The position numbers and the translations under genes were made by a program. Of a DNA stretch of 64,000 bases, positions 53,844-63,219 are shown in pieces. Source of the stretch: Sinomicrobium pectinilyticum (GTDB taxonomy: Bacteria > Bacteroidota > Bacteroidia > Flavobacteriales > Flavobacteriaceae). Each line of letters starts with the position of its first letter. Within the stretch, counting starts at the first letter, position 1. The stretch covers positions 248,001 through 312,000 of the forward strand of contig NZ_RJTM01000002.1 of NCBI RefSeq assembly GCF_003725735.1. The letters are read 5' to 3'. Below the pieces are notes generated by a model. That model was not told the origin of the DNA. It worked only from the letters and a program-made list of their open reading frames with translations, and ran no database searches.

Positions 53844-54848
53844 ATGGATAAAACGGTTACTTTCGGAGAAGTACTTATGAGGCTGTCCCCGGAAGGGTAT
53901 AAAAAGATAAGCCAGAGTAATAAACTGGAATTTTACTTCGGGGGAACCGAAATGAACGTGGGAGCCTCACTGGCAAATTTCGGGAATGAAGTAAAGCATG
54001 TAACCTGTGTTTCCGATGATATCGTAGGGCAGGCGGCAATAGGTACGATGAAACGGTATGGCATAAATACTTCCGGGGTGGTAAAACGCAATGCTCCTCT
54101 GGGACTTTATTTTCTCGAAGTCGGTGCGGTTATGCGTTCCAGTACCATAGCATATAACAGGGCCCATTCCGCATTTGCCGGAATACAGCCGGAGATGGTA
54201 AACTGGGAAGAGATAATGGAGGGCGCCGGCTGGTTTCACTGGACAGGGATAACTCCCGCGATTTCCGAAGGAGCGTGGTTAACGCTGCAGGAAGGGCTGA
54301 AACAGGCCCGGAAGAACGGAATGAACGTCACGGCAGATCCTACCTACAGGAAAGACCTCTGGAATTATGGTAAAGATGCCCGCAGGATACTGACAGATAT
54401 GCTGGAATATTCGACGATTTTTATCGGTGGTGTAAACGAGATCAATGAAATACTCGGAACAACCCACACAAGTGATAAAGATGGCTTTACAGAAGCAGCC
54501 AAAGAATTGTTAGAACGGTTTCCTTCCATAACAAAGGTCTTTGACAAAGTGAGGAACGGGGGCAATGCCTCCTCACAGAAAATAAGCGCCAGGGCCTGGA
54601 ACGGAGAGGAATACCTGGAGACCGAAGCGCTGGAAGTTGCCCATGTAGTAGACAGGATAGGTACCGGGGATGCTTACGCTGCCGGGCTTATCTACGGATT
54701 GCAACACTTCGATGACCGGAAAACCATAGCATTTGCCAATGCCGCCTGCGCCCTGAAACATACCATTGAAGGAGACGTAAACCTCGTATCGGTAGCGGAA
54801 GTTTTAGAGGTGGTCGAAGGGAATATATCCGGTAGGATAAAACGGTAA
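53844..54848 (+). CDS. kdgK: 2-dehydro-3-deoxygluconokinase (PfkB family)
   Basis: 334 residues of the ribokinase/PfkB fold. The start TFGEVLMRLSPEGYKKISQS and GGTEMNVGASLANFGNEVKHVT are the sugar-binding face. Signature 2 is DRIGTGDAYAAGLIYGLQ, with the catalytic Asp in GTGDA. The enzyme phosphorylates KDG to KDPG with ATP. It precedes the KDPG aldolase gene, with 79 bp and a hairpin between them. The 229-bp gap to uxaC holds only a small stem-loop (53668-53690). Confidence 0.95.
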   Translation: MDKTVTFGEVLMRLSPEGYKKISQSNKLEFYFGGTEMNVGASLANFGNEVKHVTCVSDDIVGQAAIGTMKRYGINTSGVVKRNAPLGLYFLEVGAVMRSSTIAYNRAHSAFAGIQPEMVNWEEIMEGAGWFHWTGITPAISEGAWLTLQEGLKQARKNGMNVTADPTYRKDLWNYGKDARRILTDMLEYSTIFIGGVNEINEILGTTHTSDKDGFTEAAKELLERFPSITKVFDKVRNGGNASSQKISARAWNGEEYLETEALEVAHVVDRIGTGDAYAAGLIYGLQHFDDRKTIAFANAACALKHTIEGDVNLVSVAEVLEVVEGNISGRIKR

Positions 54849-54874
54849 TAATAACCATACCGATGGTCATTATT
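54847..54874 (+). other. Stem-loop between kdgK and kdgA
   Basis: AATAATAACCAT and ATGGTCATTATT form a 12-bp stem with one mismatch and an ACCG loop, beginning at the kdgK stop codon. It is AT-rich, with no T-run, so it is more likely a processing or stability element than a full terminator. Confidence 0.45.
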
Positions 54875-54927
54875 TAAATAGCAGTGAACCCGATAATATA
54901 AATAACCAGATAACACAATAATAGCTT

Positions 54928-55596
54928 ATGTCCCGATTTACAAGAATATCCGTAGCGTTAAAGATGAAAGAAACCGGTATCGTTCCGGTCTTCTATCACA
55001 AGGATGCGGAAGTATGCAAAACGGTTTTAAAGGCCTGTTATGATGGCGGTGCCAGGGTTTTTGAATTTACCAACAGGGGCGATTATGCGCACGAAGTTTT
55101 CGCCGAACTCAATAGATATGCCGAAAAAGAACTTCCGGAGATGATACTCGGAGTAGGTTCCGTAGTGGACCCCGGTACCACATCGCTTTATCTGCAATTG
55201 GGCGCAGCCTTTATAGTATCTCCCGTACTAAACCCGGAGATGGCTAAGGTATGTAACCGCAGAAAAGTAATGTGGTCTCCCGGTTGCGGTTCACTCACAG
55301 AGATTTCCCATGCCGAAGAACTGGGTGCCGAAGTCGTAAAAATATTTCCGGGAACACAGGTAGGAGGACCTGAATTTGTGAAGGCAGTGAAAGGCCCGTT
55401 TCCGTGGACAAGCATTATGCCTACCGGAGGAGTAGAACCTACGGAAGAAAATCTTTCCGCCTGGTTCGGTGCCGGAGTACACTGTGTGGGCATAGGATCT
55501 AAACTCTTCACGAAAAATGCGGACGGCAGCTATGACCCGGAGAGGATTACCGGCACGGTGAAAGAGGTCGTAGCCATAATAAATAAGGTCAGATAA
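54928..55596 (+). CDS. kdgA: KDPG aldolase (2-dehydro-3-deoxy-6-phosphogluconate aldolase)
   Basis: 222 residues, a class I aldolase TIM barrel. Motifs are GIVPVFYHKDAEVCKTVLKA, GGARVFEFTNRGDYAHEVFA with the catalytic Glu, and EVVKIFPGTQVGGPEFVKAV with the Schiff-base Lys. PWTSIMPTGGVEP closes the phosphate site. It splits KDPG into pyruvate and glyceraldehyde 3-phosphate, the last step of the pathway. The same fold can act on 4-hydroxy-2-oxoglutarate. The gene name eda is used for the same protein in other species. Confidence 0.96.
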   Translation: MSRFTRISVALKMKETGIVPVFYHKDAEVCKTVLKACYDGGARVFEFTNRGDYAHEVFAELNRYAEKELPEMILGVGSVVDPGTTSLYLQLGAAFIVSPVLNPEMAKVCNRRKVMWSPGCGSLTEISHAEELGAEVVKIFPGTQVGGPEFVKAVKGPFPWTSIMPTGGVEPTEENLSAWFGAGVHCVGIGSKLFTKNADGSYDPERITGTVKEVVAIINKVR

Positions 55597-55655
55597 TAAG
55601 GCGTATGCAGTAAAGAGACCGCAAAAGACAATAATCAATCAATCTTGCCAAAAAA

Positions 55656-56639
55656 ATGATAAAAAAACGAAGTTCGATTCAATATACCGTCCTTGCCCTG
55701 TTTTTTATGCTCTTTTCTTCCTGTCAGGAAGCCGGAAAAGTGAAAGTGATAAAACTGGGGCATGGCCTGGACGCCTCGCACCCGGTCCACGAAGCCATGA
55801 CTTTTATGGCCAAACGACTCGCGGAGAAATCGGACGGCAGCATGCAGATAAAGATATATCCCAGTCAGCAGCTGGGAACGGAAAGAGAGTGCCTGGAGTT
55901 ACTGCAGATAGGCAGCCTGGGAATGACTAAAGTCTCCGTAGGAGTACTCGAAAATTTTGTTCCCGATTTTAAATTGTTCGGATTGCCTTTCTTGTTCCGG
56001 GACAAGGCACACTCCCATAAAGTTATGGACGGAGAAATAGGAAAACAACTTCTGAATGCCAGTGTGGGAGTAAGATTAAAGGGGGTTGCTTTTTACGATG
56101 CGGGAAGCCGGAGTTTTTATACCAAGAAACCCGTGCGTAAACCGGAAGACCTTAGGGGGTTAAAACTCCGTGTGATGGAGAGCCAGACAGCTATAGATAT
56201 GGTTAAGAGCCTGGGAGGGTCACCTACCCCGATCTCCTGGGGAGAGCTGTATACCGCTTTACAGCAAGGCATTGTGGACGGAGCGGAAAATAACCTGCCC
56301 AGCTTTTATCTGTCGCATCATTACGAAGTGTGTAAGTATTATATTGTCGATGAACACACTACCCTTCCGGATATGCTGCTGATAAGTACTACTATCTGGA
56401 ATTCGCTGAGCGACCAGGAAAAGAAATGGCTGGAAGAAGCGGCCATGGAATCGGTTGTATACGAGAGGAAGATATGGGAAGAAGCGGAGAATCATGCACT
56501 CGAGGAGATCAAAAAAGCAGGAGTAGAGGTTATATATCCGGATAAAGAACCTTTCCGGGAAAAAGTTTCCGTTATGTATGAGGCTTTTAAAAAGGACAAA
56601 CACCTGAAAGAGATCATAGAAGCTATTCAGGCAGAATAA
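55656..56639 (+). CDS. dctP: TRAP transporter solute-binding protein, DctP type, lipoprotein
   Basis: 327 residues. The N-terminus carries a lipoprotein signal ending in LFFMLFSSCQ rather than a plain signal peptide, so the protein should be anchored in the envelope. The DctP domain shows GHGLDASHPVHEAMTFMAKR, IYPSQQLGTERECLELLQIG and KPEDLRGLKLRVMESQTAID, where the Arg of LRVME normally binds the ligand carboxylate. GELYTALQQGIVDGAENNLP is the helix typical of the family. It captures organic acids, here most likely galacturonate, glucuronate or their short derivatives, and hands them to DctQM. It follows kdgA after 59 bp. Confidence 0.95.
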   Translation: MIKKRSSIQYTVLALFFMLFSSCQEAGKVKVIKLGHGLDASHPVHEAMTFMAKRLAEKSDGSMQIKIYPSQQLGTERECLELLQIGSLGMTKVSVGVLENFVPDFKLFGLPFLFRDKAHSHKVMDGEIGKQLLNASVGVRLKGVAFYDAGSRSFYTKKPVRKPEDLRGLKLRVMESQTAIDMVKSLGGSPTPISWGELYTALQQGIVDGAENNLPSFYLSHHYEVCKYYIVDEHTTLPDMLLISTTIWNSLSDQEKKWLEEAAMESVVYERKIWEEAENHALEEIKKAGVEVIYPDKEPFREKVSVMYEAFKKDKHLKEIIEAIQAE

Positions 56640-56702
56640 ACCCGGTCAATCCGGAATAAATCAAATCAATCAATTTTATTAAAAAAACCAACTTAACGGA
56701 TT

Positions 56703-57170
56703 ATGAAGAAAAAAATAGACAGGTTACTTGGAGGTTTTCTCGTGGTACTTCTCGCCATACTGGTAGTGGCTGTTTTATGGCAGGTTTTTTCCCGATACAT
56801 ACTTAATGCACCGAGTTCGGTAACCGAAGAAATAGCCAGGTTTTTACTCATTTGGGTAGGTATTCTGGGCGCGGCCTACTGCTCCGGACAGCAAGACCAT
56901 CTTGCTATAGAAATACTGCCTCCCAGACTGAAAAAAGCAGACAGGATGAACCTCAGAATATTTATCAACTGTCTTATTATGTTATTCAGTATTCTGGTAT
57001 TTATCATAGGTGGTGCCAGACTGGTATATCTCAATCATATCCTGGGGCAGAGCTCCGCAGCTTTGCACCTGCCATTGTCTTATGTGTACACTGTTATACC
57101 GTTGAGCGGTGTGGTGATACTCATATACAAGTGGATAGAAATTACGAACCCTGAAAAATATTTGATATGA
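56703..57170 (+). CDS. dctQ: TRAP transporter small membrane subunit, DctQ type
   Basis: 155 residues with four membrane helices: GGFLVVLLAILVVAVLWQVF, EEIARFLLIWVGILGAAYC, FINCLIMLFSILVFIIGG and YVYTVIPLSGVVILIYKWIE. The RYILNAPSSVTEEIARFLLI segment is the conserved DctQ motif. It is the structural partner of DctM in the inner membrane. Its TGA overlaps the dctM ATG by 4 bp, so translation is coupled. Confidence 0.95.
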   Translation: MKKKIDRLLGGFLVVLLAILVVAVLWQVFSRYILNAPSSVTEEIARFLLIWVGILGAAYCSGQQDHLAIEILPPRLKKADRMNLRIFINCLIMLFSILVFIIGGARLVYLNHILGQSSAALHLPLSYVYTVIPLSGVVILIYKWIEITNPEKYLI

Positions 57171-58459
57171 TTACCGAGATACTTATACTTCTGATATCGT
57201 TTGTCCTGTTACTGGCCATAGGTGTTCCGGTGGCCTGGAGCATAGGTATATCCAGCCTGGTTACCATGCTGGTTACCATAGATTCTCTTCCGGCTTTTAC
57301 CACGGTGGCCCAGCGAATGGCTACCGGCCTGGATAGTTTTGCCCTGCTGGCCATTCCTTTCTTTGTACTGGCAGGCCAAATCATGAACCAGGGCGGTATA
57401 GCCGAAAGGCTTATTACATTTGCCAAGTCGCTCATAGGCTCATTGCCGGGGGGCTTGTCTTACGTAAACGTAGTTTCGGCAATGCTGTTCGGGGCTATTT
57501 CCGGTTCGGCGCTGGCCGCAACCTCCGCCATAGGCGGTATACTGGGGCCTCATATGGAAAAAGAAGGTTATTCCAGGGAGTTTGGCGCCGCACTGAATGT
57601 AACTTCTTCGACAACAGGACTGGTTATTCCGCCTTCCAACATCCTTATTGTATATTCACTGGCAAGTGGCGGGGTTTCCATAGCGGCCCTGTTTCTGGCA
57701 GGTTATATTCCCGGTATTCTGATGGGGCTTGCTCTCATGGCAGTTGCCGCGGTATGGATAAAACGAAAGAAATATCCGGCAGGAGAAAGATCTACGGTAA
57801 AGCAGGTACTTACCTCTTTTTTGAATGCATTTCCCAGTCTGTTTTTGCTGGTTGTGGTTATAGGTGGTATAGTCGCCGGGATATTCACAGCTACCGAAGC
57901 GTCGGGGATTGCCGTTTTATACAGCCTGGTACTTTCCTTTGTATACAAGGAAATGGACATGAAAAAATTGTACAGAGTATTTCTGAGTTCGGCAAGGACC
58001 AATTCTATCGTAATGCTCCTTATAGCGACTTCCATGGCCATGTCATGGGTGATGTCCTACGAAGATATACCCCAGTCCGTAAGTGCGGCTTTGCTTGGGC
58101 TCAGTGATAATAAGTATGTTATCCTGCTGATGATAAACCTCATATTGCTGGTTGTAGGGATGTTTATGGATATGACCCCGGCAGTACTGATATTTACGCC
58201 CATATTTTTGCCCGTGGTGAAAGATCTGGGGGTGGACCCGGTGCATTTCGGGATCATGATGGTAATGAATCTTTGTGTAGGACTCTGTACACCACCGGTA
58301 GGATCGGTCCTTTTTGTCGGTGTAGGCATAGCACAGACTACCATTCAAAAGGTGATAAAGCCCCTGGTGCCACTTTTCATCGCCATGTTTATAGTGCTGT
58401 TGCTGGTTACCTATATTCCGGAAATCTCTACCTGGCTGCCTGGCCTTATGGAGGATTAA
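57167..58459 (+). CDS. dctM: TRAP transporter large membrane subunit, DctM type
   Basis: 430 residues with about twelve membrane helices. Family motifs are AIPFFVLAGQIMNQGGIAER, SAMLFGAISGSALAATSAIG and STTGLVIPPSNILIVYSLAS, and later GMFMDMTPAVLIFTPIFLPV and GLCTPPVGSVLFVGVGIA. It is the sodium-coupled channel of the TRAP system, so uptake of uronate here would draw on the sodium gradient made by the Nqr pump encoded in the same window. It is the last of the three transporter genes. Confidence 0.96.
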   Translation: MITEILILLISFVLLLAIGVPVAWSIGISSLVTMLVTIDSLPAFTTVAQRMATGLDSFALLAIPFFVLAGQIMNQGGIAERLITFAKSLIGSLPGGLSYVNVVSAMLFGAISGSALAATSAIGGILGPHMEKEGYSREFGAALNVTSSTTGLVIPPSNILIVYSLASGGVSIAALFLAGYIPGILMGLALMAVAAVWIKRKKYPAGERSTVKQVLTSFLNAFPSLFLLVVVIGGIVAGIFTATEASGIAVLYSLVLSFVYKEMDMKKLYRVFLSSARTNSIVMLLIATSMAMSWVMSYEDIPQSVSAALLGLSDNKYVILLMINLILLVVGMFMDMTPAVLIFTPIFLPVVKDLGVDPVHFGIMMVMNLCVGLCTPPVGSVLFVGVGIAQTTIQKVIKPLVPLFIAMFIVLLLVTYIPEISTWLPGLMED

Positions 58460-58673
58460 GCGGGGGCGTTATGTGAGTGTTATGATGCCATGACAGGCAT
58501 AGGGATACCTGTAGTGCTGATAATTAAAGTGTATTTAAAACACGAATTAAACCGGTTATAATATTAAATGCCGGAGAGAATAACCGATTAACAAAAATAA
58601 ACTAACTGAAATCCGGAGAGCCGGGCTGTTGTCCGCACTTCGGAGCAAGAGAAATAAACGGATTAAAAAACAA

Positions 58674-60125
58674 ATGAAAAAACTGGACAGGAAGAGTCAG
58701 GAACTTGAAGCGAAGTTCCCGGTAAAGGTGGTGCAATTCGGTGAAGGTAACTTTTTGAGGGCCTTTGTCGATTATGTCATAGATAAGCTGAACGAAGAAG
58801 CGGATTTTCAGGCGGGAGTCGCAGTGGTCCAGCCGCTGGAGAACGGATTGGTAAACCTTCTCAATGATCAGGACGGATTGTATACGTTGTTTATGAAAGG
58901 TGTTCAGAAGGGCGAGGAAATACAGGAAAAAAGATTAATATCCTGTATTCAGCAGGGAATTGATCCGTACGCCGGTTTTGGTGCCTACCTAGATCTGGCC
59001 GAAGAGGAAGAACTTCAGTTTGTTATTTCCAATACCACGGAAGCCGGGATAGCCTTTGAAGAGAAAGACACGCCCGATATGCAGCCACCTTCTTCTTTCC
59101 CGGGGAAACTAACGGTGCTGTTACACCGCAGGTTTAAGCATTTTAAGGGAGACCCGGCGAAAGGACTGACGATCATTCCTTGTGAACTTATCAATAACAA
59201 TGCTGATGCCCTGAAGGAAATTATCCTGAAGTATGTGGAATTGTGGGAACTTGGCAGCGAATTTAAAGACTGGATAGAACAGCACAACAGTTTTCATAAT
59301 ACCCTGGTAGACCGTATTGTTCCCGGATATCCCAAAGATCAACTCGGGGAATTCCAGGGCCAGTTGTCTTATGAAGATAAACTGATGGTATCTGCCGAAA
59401 CCTTTTTGCTGTGGGTTATAGAAGGCAAAGAGGAACTGACGGCAAAAATACCGCTGGACAAAGCCGGACTGGACATAAAAATAGTGGATAGCATACAACC
59501 TTATCGCACCCGTAAAGTGCGTATACTGAACGGAGCACATACGGCGATGGTGCCGTTTTCACTCCTGTACGGCAACGAAACCGTAAAAGAGACTATTGAC
59601 GACGGGTTTACAGGCGGTTTTGTAAAGGATGTGGTATTTGATGAGATCATTCCAACACTTGATATGGATGAAACGGAACTCCGGGATTTTGCGGAACAGG
59701 TAATGGACCGCTTCCGGAACCCGTTTATAAAGCATCGGCTGGCAAGTATAGCTCTCAATTCGGTTTCCAAATTCAAGGTAAGGGTGTTGCCCAGCCTTAC
59801 GGAATATTACCGGCGAAAAGGTGAACTTCCGGTAAACCTGGTATACGCCATGGCATGCCTGATCCGTTTTTACAAAGGGGAATGGAAAGGTGCCGGCCTG
59901 CCGGTACAGGACAGTAACGATATCGTAAAGGCTTTTGAAGAAGCATGGGAGCTCCCGGGATATGGAGAGACGGTAAACAGTATACTCGGCAATACGTATT
60001 TCTGGGATGAGGACCTGACAAAAACGGCCCCCGGACTTGAAGATGCCGTAGCCGCCGCCCTGGAGAATATCGAAGAACACGGTGTGGAAAAAGGCCTGGA
60101 GAAATACAGGGAAACAGCCGTGTAA
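58674..60125 (+). CDS. uxaB: Tagaturonate reductase
   Basis: 483 residues from the ATG at 58674, equal to the usual UxaB length; an in-frame TTG at 58629 would add a basic tail with no counterpart. The nucleotide-binding VVQFGEGNFLRAFVDYVID and the C-terminal domain with RIVPGYPKDQ, VRILNGAHTAMVPFSLLYG and FRNPFIKHRLASIALNSVSKF are the mannitol dehydrogenase/UxaB signature, with the catalytic Lys in FIKHRL. It reduces D-tagaturonate to D-altronate with NADH. A 214-bp gap separates it from dctM and holds no gene. Confidence 0.95.
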   Translation: MKKLDRKSQELEAKFPVKVVQFGEGNFLRAFVDYVIDKLNEEADFQAGVAVVQPLENGLVNLLNDQDGLYTLFMKGVQKGEEIQEKRLISCIQQGIDPYAGFGAYLDLAEEEELQFVISNTTEAGIAFEEKDTPDMQPPSSFPGKLTVLLHRRFKHFKGDPAKGLTIIPCELINNNADALKEIILKYVELWELGSEFKDWIEQHNSFHNTLVDRIVPGYPKDQLGEFQGQLSYEDKLMVSAETFLLWVIEGKEELTAKIPLDKAGLDIKIVDSIQPYRTRKVRILNGAHTAMVPFSLLYGNETVKETIDDGFTGGFVKDVVFDEIIPTLDMDETELRDFAEQVMDRFRNPFIKHRLASIALNSVSKFKVRVLPSLTEYYRRKGELPVNLVYAMACLIRFYKGEWKGAGLPVQDSNDIVKAFEEAWELPGYGETVNSILGNTYFWDEDLTKTAPGLEDAVAAALENIEEHGVEKGLEKYRETAV

Positions 60126-60223
60126 ATGAGGGCTGAGGTATGGGAAAACGGGTTTAAGGGCAAAGTAAAACCCCTGTCTCCCGTGCCGGATGCAGTTGTT
60201 CAGAACTAAAAAATGGATTGAAG

Positions 60224-61840
60224 ATGAAAACGAAATTAATTAAAGTACACCCGGAGGATAATGTAGCTGTAGCCTTGTCAGATCTGAAGGCAGGCGAAAC
60301 AGTGACCTTCGAAGGGAGTGATATCCGGGTGATATCCGATAGCAGGGCGAAACATAAAATAGCGCTTACGGACCTGGAAGAAGGGGACCGGATACTGATG
60401 TATGGTGTGCTTGTGGGGAAGGCCAGTGAATATATTCCCAAAGGAGGTCTTTTAACCACGGAGAACGTGAAGCACCAGAGCGGTAAAGTTTCCGGAAAAA
60501 CGGAAACCACTTCCTGGAAAGCCCCGGATATAACCCGGTGGAAAGACAGGACCTTTATGGGATACCCCAGAGAGGACGGACAGGTAGGAACAGCCAATGT
60601 ATGGCTCTTCTTCCCTCTGGTATTTTGTGAAAACCGGAATATAGAATTACTGAAAGATGTTTTCGAAAAAGAACTGTCCTATTACAAGACCAACAGCCAA
60701 AGGCTCCTGCTCCGTAGCCTGATAAGCGGGGATACCGGGAAAACCCCCGTTATGGAAGAAGAGCGGGACAAAGGGATCTTTGATAACATAGAAGTAAGGT
60801 TTATCACCCATCAGGGAGGTTGCGGAGGTATCCGGCAGGATTCCGTAACACTGGCCAGGCTTCTGGCAGGGTATGTGAATAATCCGAATGTAGCCGGTGC
60901 AACGGTACTCAGCCTCGGATGTCAGAACCTGCAGATAGATATTTTCCAGGCAGCGGTAAAAAAGATCAATCCCGATCTCAAAAAGCCCGTCCTTATTTAC
61001 GAGCAACAGAAGATGGGCACCGTAGAGGATATGCTCAATACCATAATCAGGGAATCTTTTGAGGCCATTAAAGAAGCAGATAAGATAAAACGGATACCCG
61101 CACCTTTGTCTAAGCTTAAAGTGGGGCTGGAGTGCGGAGGTTCTGACGGATTTTCCGGGATTTCCGCCAATCCCGCACTGGGCTATGCCTCAGATCTGCT
61201 GGCTGCCCTCGGAGGATCTCCCGTACTTTCCGAATTCCCCGAGTTGTGCGGGGTAGAGCAGGAACTTGTTAACCGTTGTGTGGAAGATGAAGATGCGGAA
61301 AAATTCCTGGCCCTTATGAAAGCCTATGAGCAATCGGCCATAGATGCCGGTTCCGGTTTTGATATGAACCCTTCCCCGGGGAATATCCGCGATGGTCTCA
61401 TTACCGATGCCATGAAGTCGGCAGGGGCAGCCAAAAAGGGAGGTACTTCTCCCGTAACTGCTGTTCTGGATTATACGGAATATGTAACCAAACCCGGGCT
61501 CAACCTGTTGTGTACACCCGGAAACGATGTGGAAAGTACTACTGGGCTGGCAGGTTCCGGGGCAAACATCATTGTATTTACTACCGGATTGGGGACACCT
61601 ACGGGTAATCCCGTTACCCCGGTTGTCAAGGTCTCTTCCAATACCGAACTGGTACGTAAAATGCCCGATATTATCGATGTGGATACGGGAGCCGTGATAC
61701 GGGGAGAGAAATCTATCGAAGAAATGGGGGAGGAAATATTAGAATTTATCGTGCGTGTGGCAAGTGGCGAAGAAAAGACAAAGGCCATGCAACTGGACCA
61801 GAATGATTTTATCCCCTGGAAAAGGGGTGTTTCCCTGTAA
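60224..61840 (+). CDS. uxaA: Altronate dehydratase
   Basis: 538 residues from the ATG at 60224. The N-terminal SAF-type domain (residues about 1-100) is followed by the dehydratase domain with GYPREDGQVGTANVWLFFPL, ITHQGGCGGIRQDSVTLARL, GLECGGSDGFSGISANPALG and TTGLGTPTGNPVTPVVKVSS. The Cys residues in QGGCGG, LGCQN and ECGG are the metal-site candidates. It removes water from D-altronate to give KDG. It is the last gene of the cluster and is followed by a long terminator. Confidence 0.95.
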   Translation: MKTKLIKVHPEDNVAVALSDLKAGETVTFEGSDIRVISDSRAKHKIALTDLEEGDRILMYGVLVGKASEYIPKGGLLTTENVKHQSGKVSGKTETTSWKAPDITRWKDRTFMGYPREDGQVGTANVWLFFPLVFCENRNIELLKDVFEKELSYYKTNSQRLLLRSLISGDTGKTPVMEEERDKGIFDNIEVRFITHQGGCGGIRQDSVTLARLLAGYVNNPNVAGATVLSLGCQNLQIDIFQAAVKKINPDLKKPVLIYEQQKMGTVEDMLNTIIRESFEAIKEADKIKRIPAPLSKLKVGLECGGSDGFSGISANPALGYASDLLAALGGSPVLSEFPELCGVEQELVNRCVEDEDAEKFLALMKAYEQSAIDAGSGFDMNPSPGNIRDGLITDAMKSAGAAKKGGTSPVTAVLDYTEYVTKPGLNLLCTPGNDVESTTGLAGSGANIIVFTTGLGTPTGNPVTPVVKVSSNTELVRKMPDIIDVDTGAVIRGEKSIEEMGEEILEFIVRVASGEEKTKAMQLDQNDFIPWKRGVSL

Positions 61841-61857
61841 GGTGAGGAGCGAATTTA

Positions 61858-61904
61858 AAAAACTGAGGTGCCCGGATAATTATTATCCGGGCACCTCAGT
61901 TTTT
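61858..61904 (+). terminator. Long perfect terminator of the uronate cluster
   Basis: A 23-bp perfect stem (AAACTGAGGTGCCCGGATAA and its complement, extended on both sides) with a one-base centre, then ACAGTTTTTTT. The A/T-rich ends make it potentially active in both directions, so it could also stop the convergent lacI transcript. Confidence 0.9.
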
Positions 61905-62011
61905 ACAGTTTTTTTGGATTCTGTCAGATCAGGAGCAGGAAGGCCCCGGGCCCCGGTTCAATTGTGCCTTGTGTTTGTAAATTAAAAAACCTAAACTCTA
62001 AAAGAAGTGGG

Positions 62012-62146
62012 ATGAATTGGAAAAGCTATGCTGTTTTAGTGGTTGCCTCTGGCTTATTTCAGCATGCTAATCATATTTTGCTGCGGAAAGGTCCGTTTAA
62101 GCATTCTGCAGGTATCATTTGCCTTGCCTCGGGCTTGATTGTTTAA
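62012..62146 (+). CDS. Possible 44-residue peptide between uxaA and lacI
   Basis: The frame starts MNWKSYAVLVVASGLFQHAN and ends in ICLASGLIV, hydrophobic at both ends. A purine-rich AAAAGAAGTGGG precedes the ATG. No homologue is recognised and no promoter box is seen, so this may be chance. The surrounding gap (61841-62156) otherwise contains only the terminator. Confidence 0.2.
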   Translation: MNWKSYAVLVVASGLFQHANHILLRKGPFKHSAGIICLASGLIV

Positions 62147-62156
62147 AGGTGCCCTG

Positions 62157-63182
62157 TTATTCCCTGCCTGTCCGGTTGGAAGAATCCCGGATAATAAGCT
62201 GGGGAGAAAGGACCACTTTCTTTTCGATGGCAACCGATATTTCCTCGTCTATCTGTTCAAGAAAGACCCGTGCGGACATCTTTCCCATCTTAATGGGGGT
62301 TTGGTCTACGGTTGTCATGGTAGGTTCCGTGTACTGGGTAAAAGATTCGTTACTGAAGCCGGAAATACATATATCTTCCGGTACTCTTATGCCGGTTTTT
62401 TTTAGTTCCTGTACAGCACCGAGGGCCGTAAAGTCACTGGAAGAGAAGATGGCATCCGGTGGTTCCGGAAGTTTCATGAGTTTTTTAACCGCAGCAGTAC
62501 CCGATTCCACCTTACTGTTAGTCTGGACTATATAGTCTTTGCTGTAAGGGAGGTTATAATCGGTCAGCGCCTTCAGGTAACCATTATAGCGGTCTTTATA
62601 GATTTCCAGGTTTATATTCCCCATAAAATGGGCTATGCGTTTACACCCCTGCCGGATAAGATGTTCCACAGACATATATGCCCCGTTGAAGTCATCGATA
62701 GTAACAGAACTAACCCCGGGCAGGTTTTTTTTACGGTCAAAGAATATGAGGGGGATTCCCTTTTGCAACACGCGGTCTATATGCAAAGTGTCTTTGGTCG
62801 TTTTGGAAACGGACATGAAAATACCGTCAACCTGGGCATTGAGCAGTGTATTGATGTTCTGGACCTCACTTTTGGCATCGTCGCGGGTCTGGCATATAAT
62901 AACATGATATCCGTGCGGATACAGCTCTTCTTCGATACCGCGGATTACGGAGGAAAAGAAACTCCGGTCCATATAAGGTACGAGTATCCCCACCGTATTG
63001 CTCTTCCCGCTTTTAAGGGCCAGGGCCAGTGTATTCTGCTCGTAATTCATTTCCGCGGCAGTCTTCATAACCAGTTCCCGCGTTTTAAGACTTATCTTCG
63101 GATTGTTATTCAGTGCCCTGGAAACTGTGGCCGCACTGATATTGAGTTTTTTGGAAATATCGTAAATGGTAACCTTGTTCAT
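62157..63182 (-). CDS. LacI-family transcriptional regulator, probable uronate regulator
   Basis: 341 residues. The N-terminal helix-turn-helix and hinge helix are clear: VTIYDISKKLNISAATVSRA, then LNNNPKISLKTRELVMKTAA and EMNYEQNTLALALKSGKS. The periplasmic-binding-protein-like effector domain follows with TVGILVPYMDRSFFSSVIRG, ISVSKTT-type stretches and DAIFSSSDFTALGAVQEL. It stands convergent to the uronate operon and divergent from the pectinesterase, so it is the best candidate to bind the palindromes at 50391, 63387 and 21829. An intermediate such as KDG would be a reasonable effector; this is inference. Confidence 0.93.
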   Translation of the reverse strand: MNKVTIYDISKKLNISAATVSRALNNNPKISLKTRELVMKTAAEMNYEQNTLALALKSGKSNTVGILVPYMDRSFFSSVIRGIEEELYPHGYHVIICQTRDDAKSEVQNINTLLNAQVDGIFMSVSKTTKDTLHIDRVLQKGIPLIFFDRKKNLPGVSSVTIDDFNGAYMSVEHLIRQGCKRIAHFMGNINLEIYKDRYNGYLKALTDYNLPYSKDYIVQTNSKVESGTAAVKKLMKLPEPPDAIFSSSDFTALGAVQELKKTGIRVPEDICISGFSNESFTQYTEPTMTTVDQTPIKMGKMSARVFLEQIDEEISVAIEKKVVLSPQLIIRDSSNRTGRE

Positions 63183-63219
63183 CGGTTTTGTTATCTTAAT
63201 CTATATGCCCGTTCTTACC

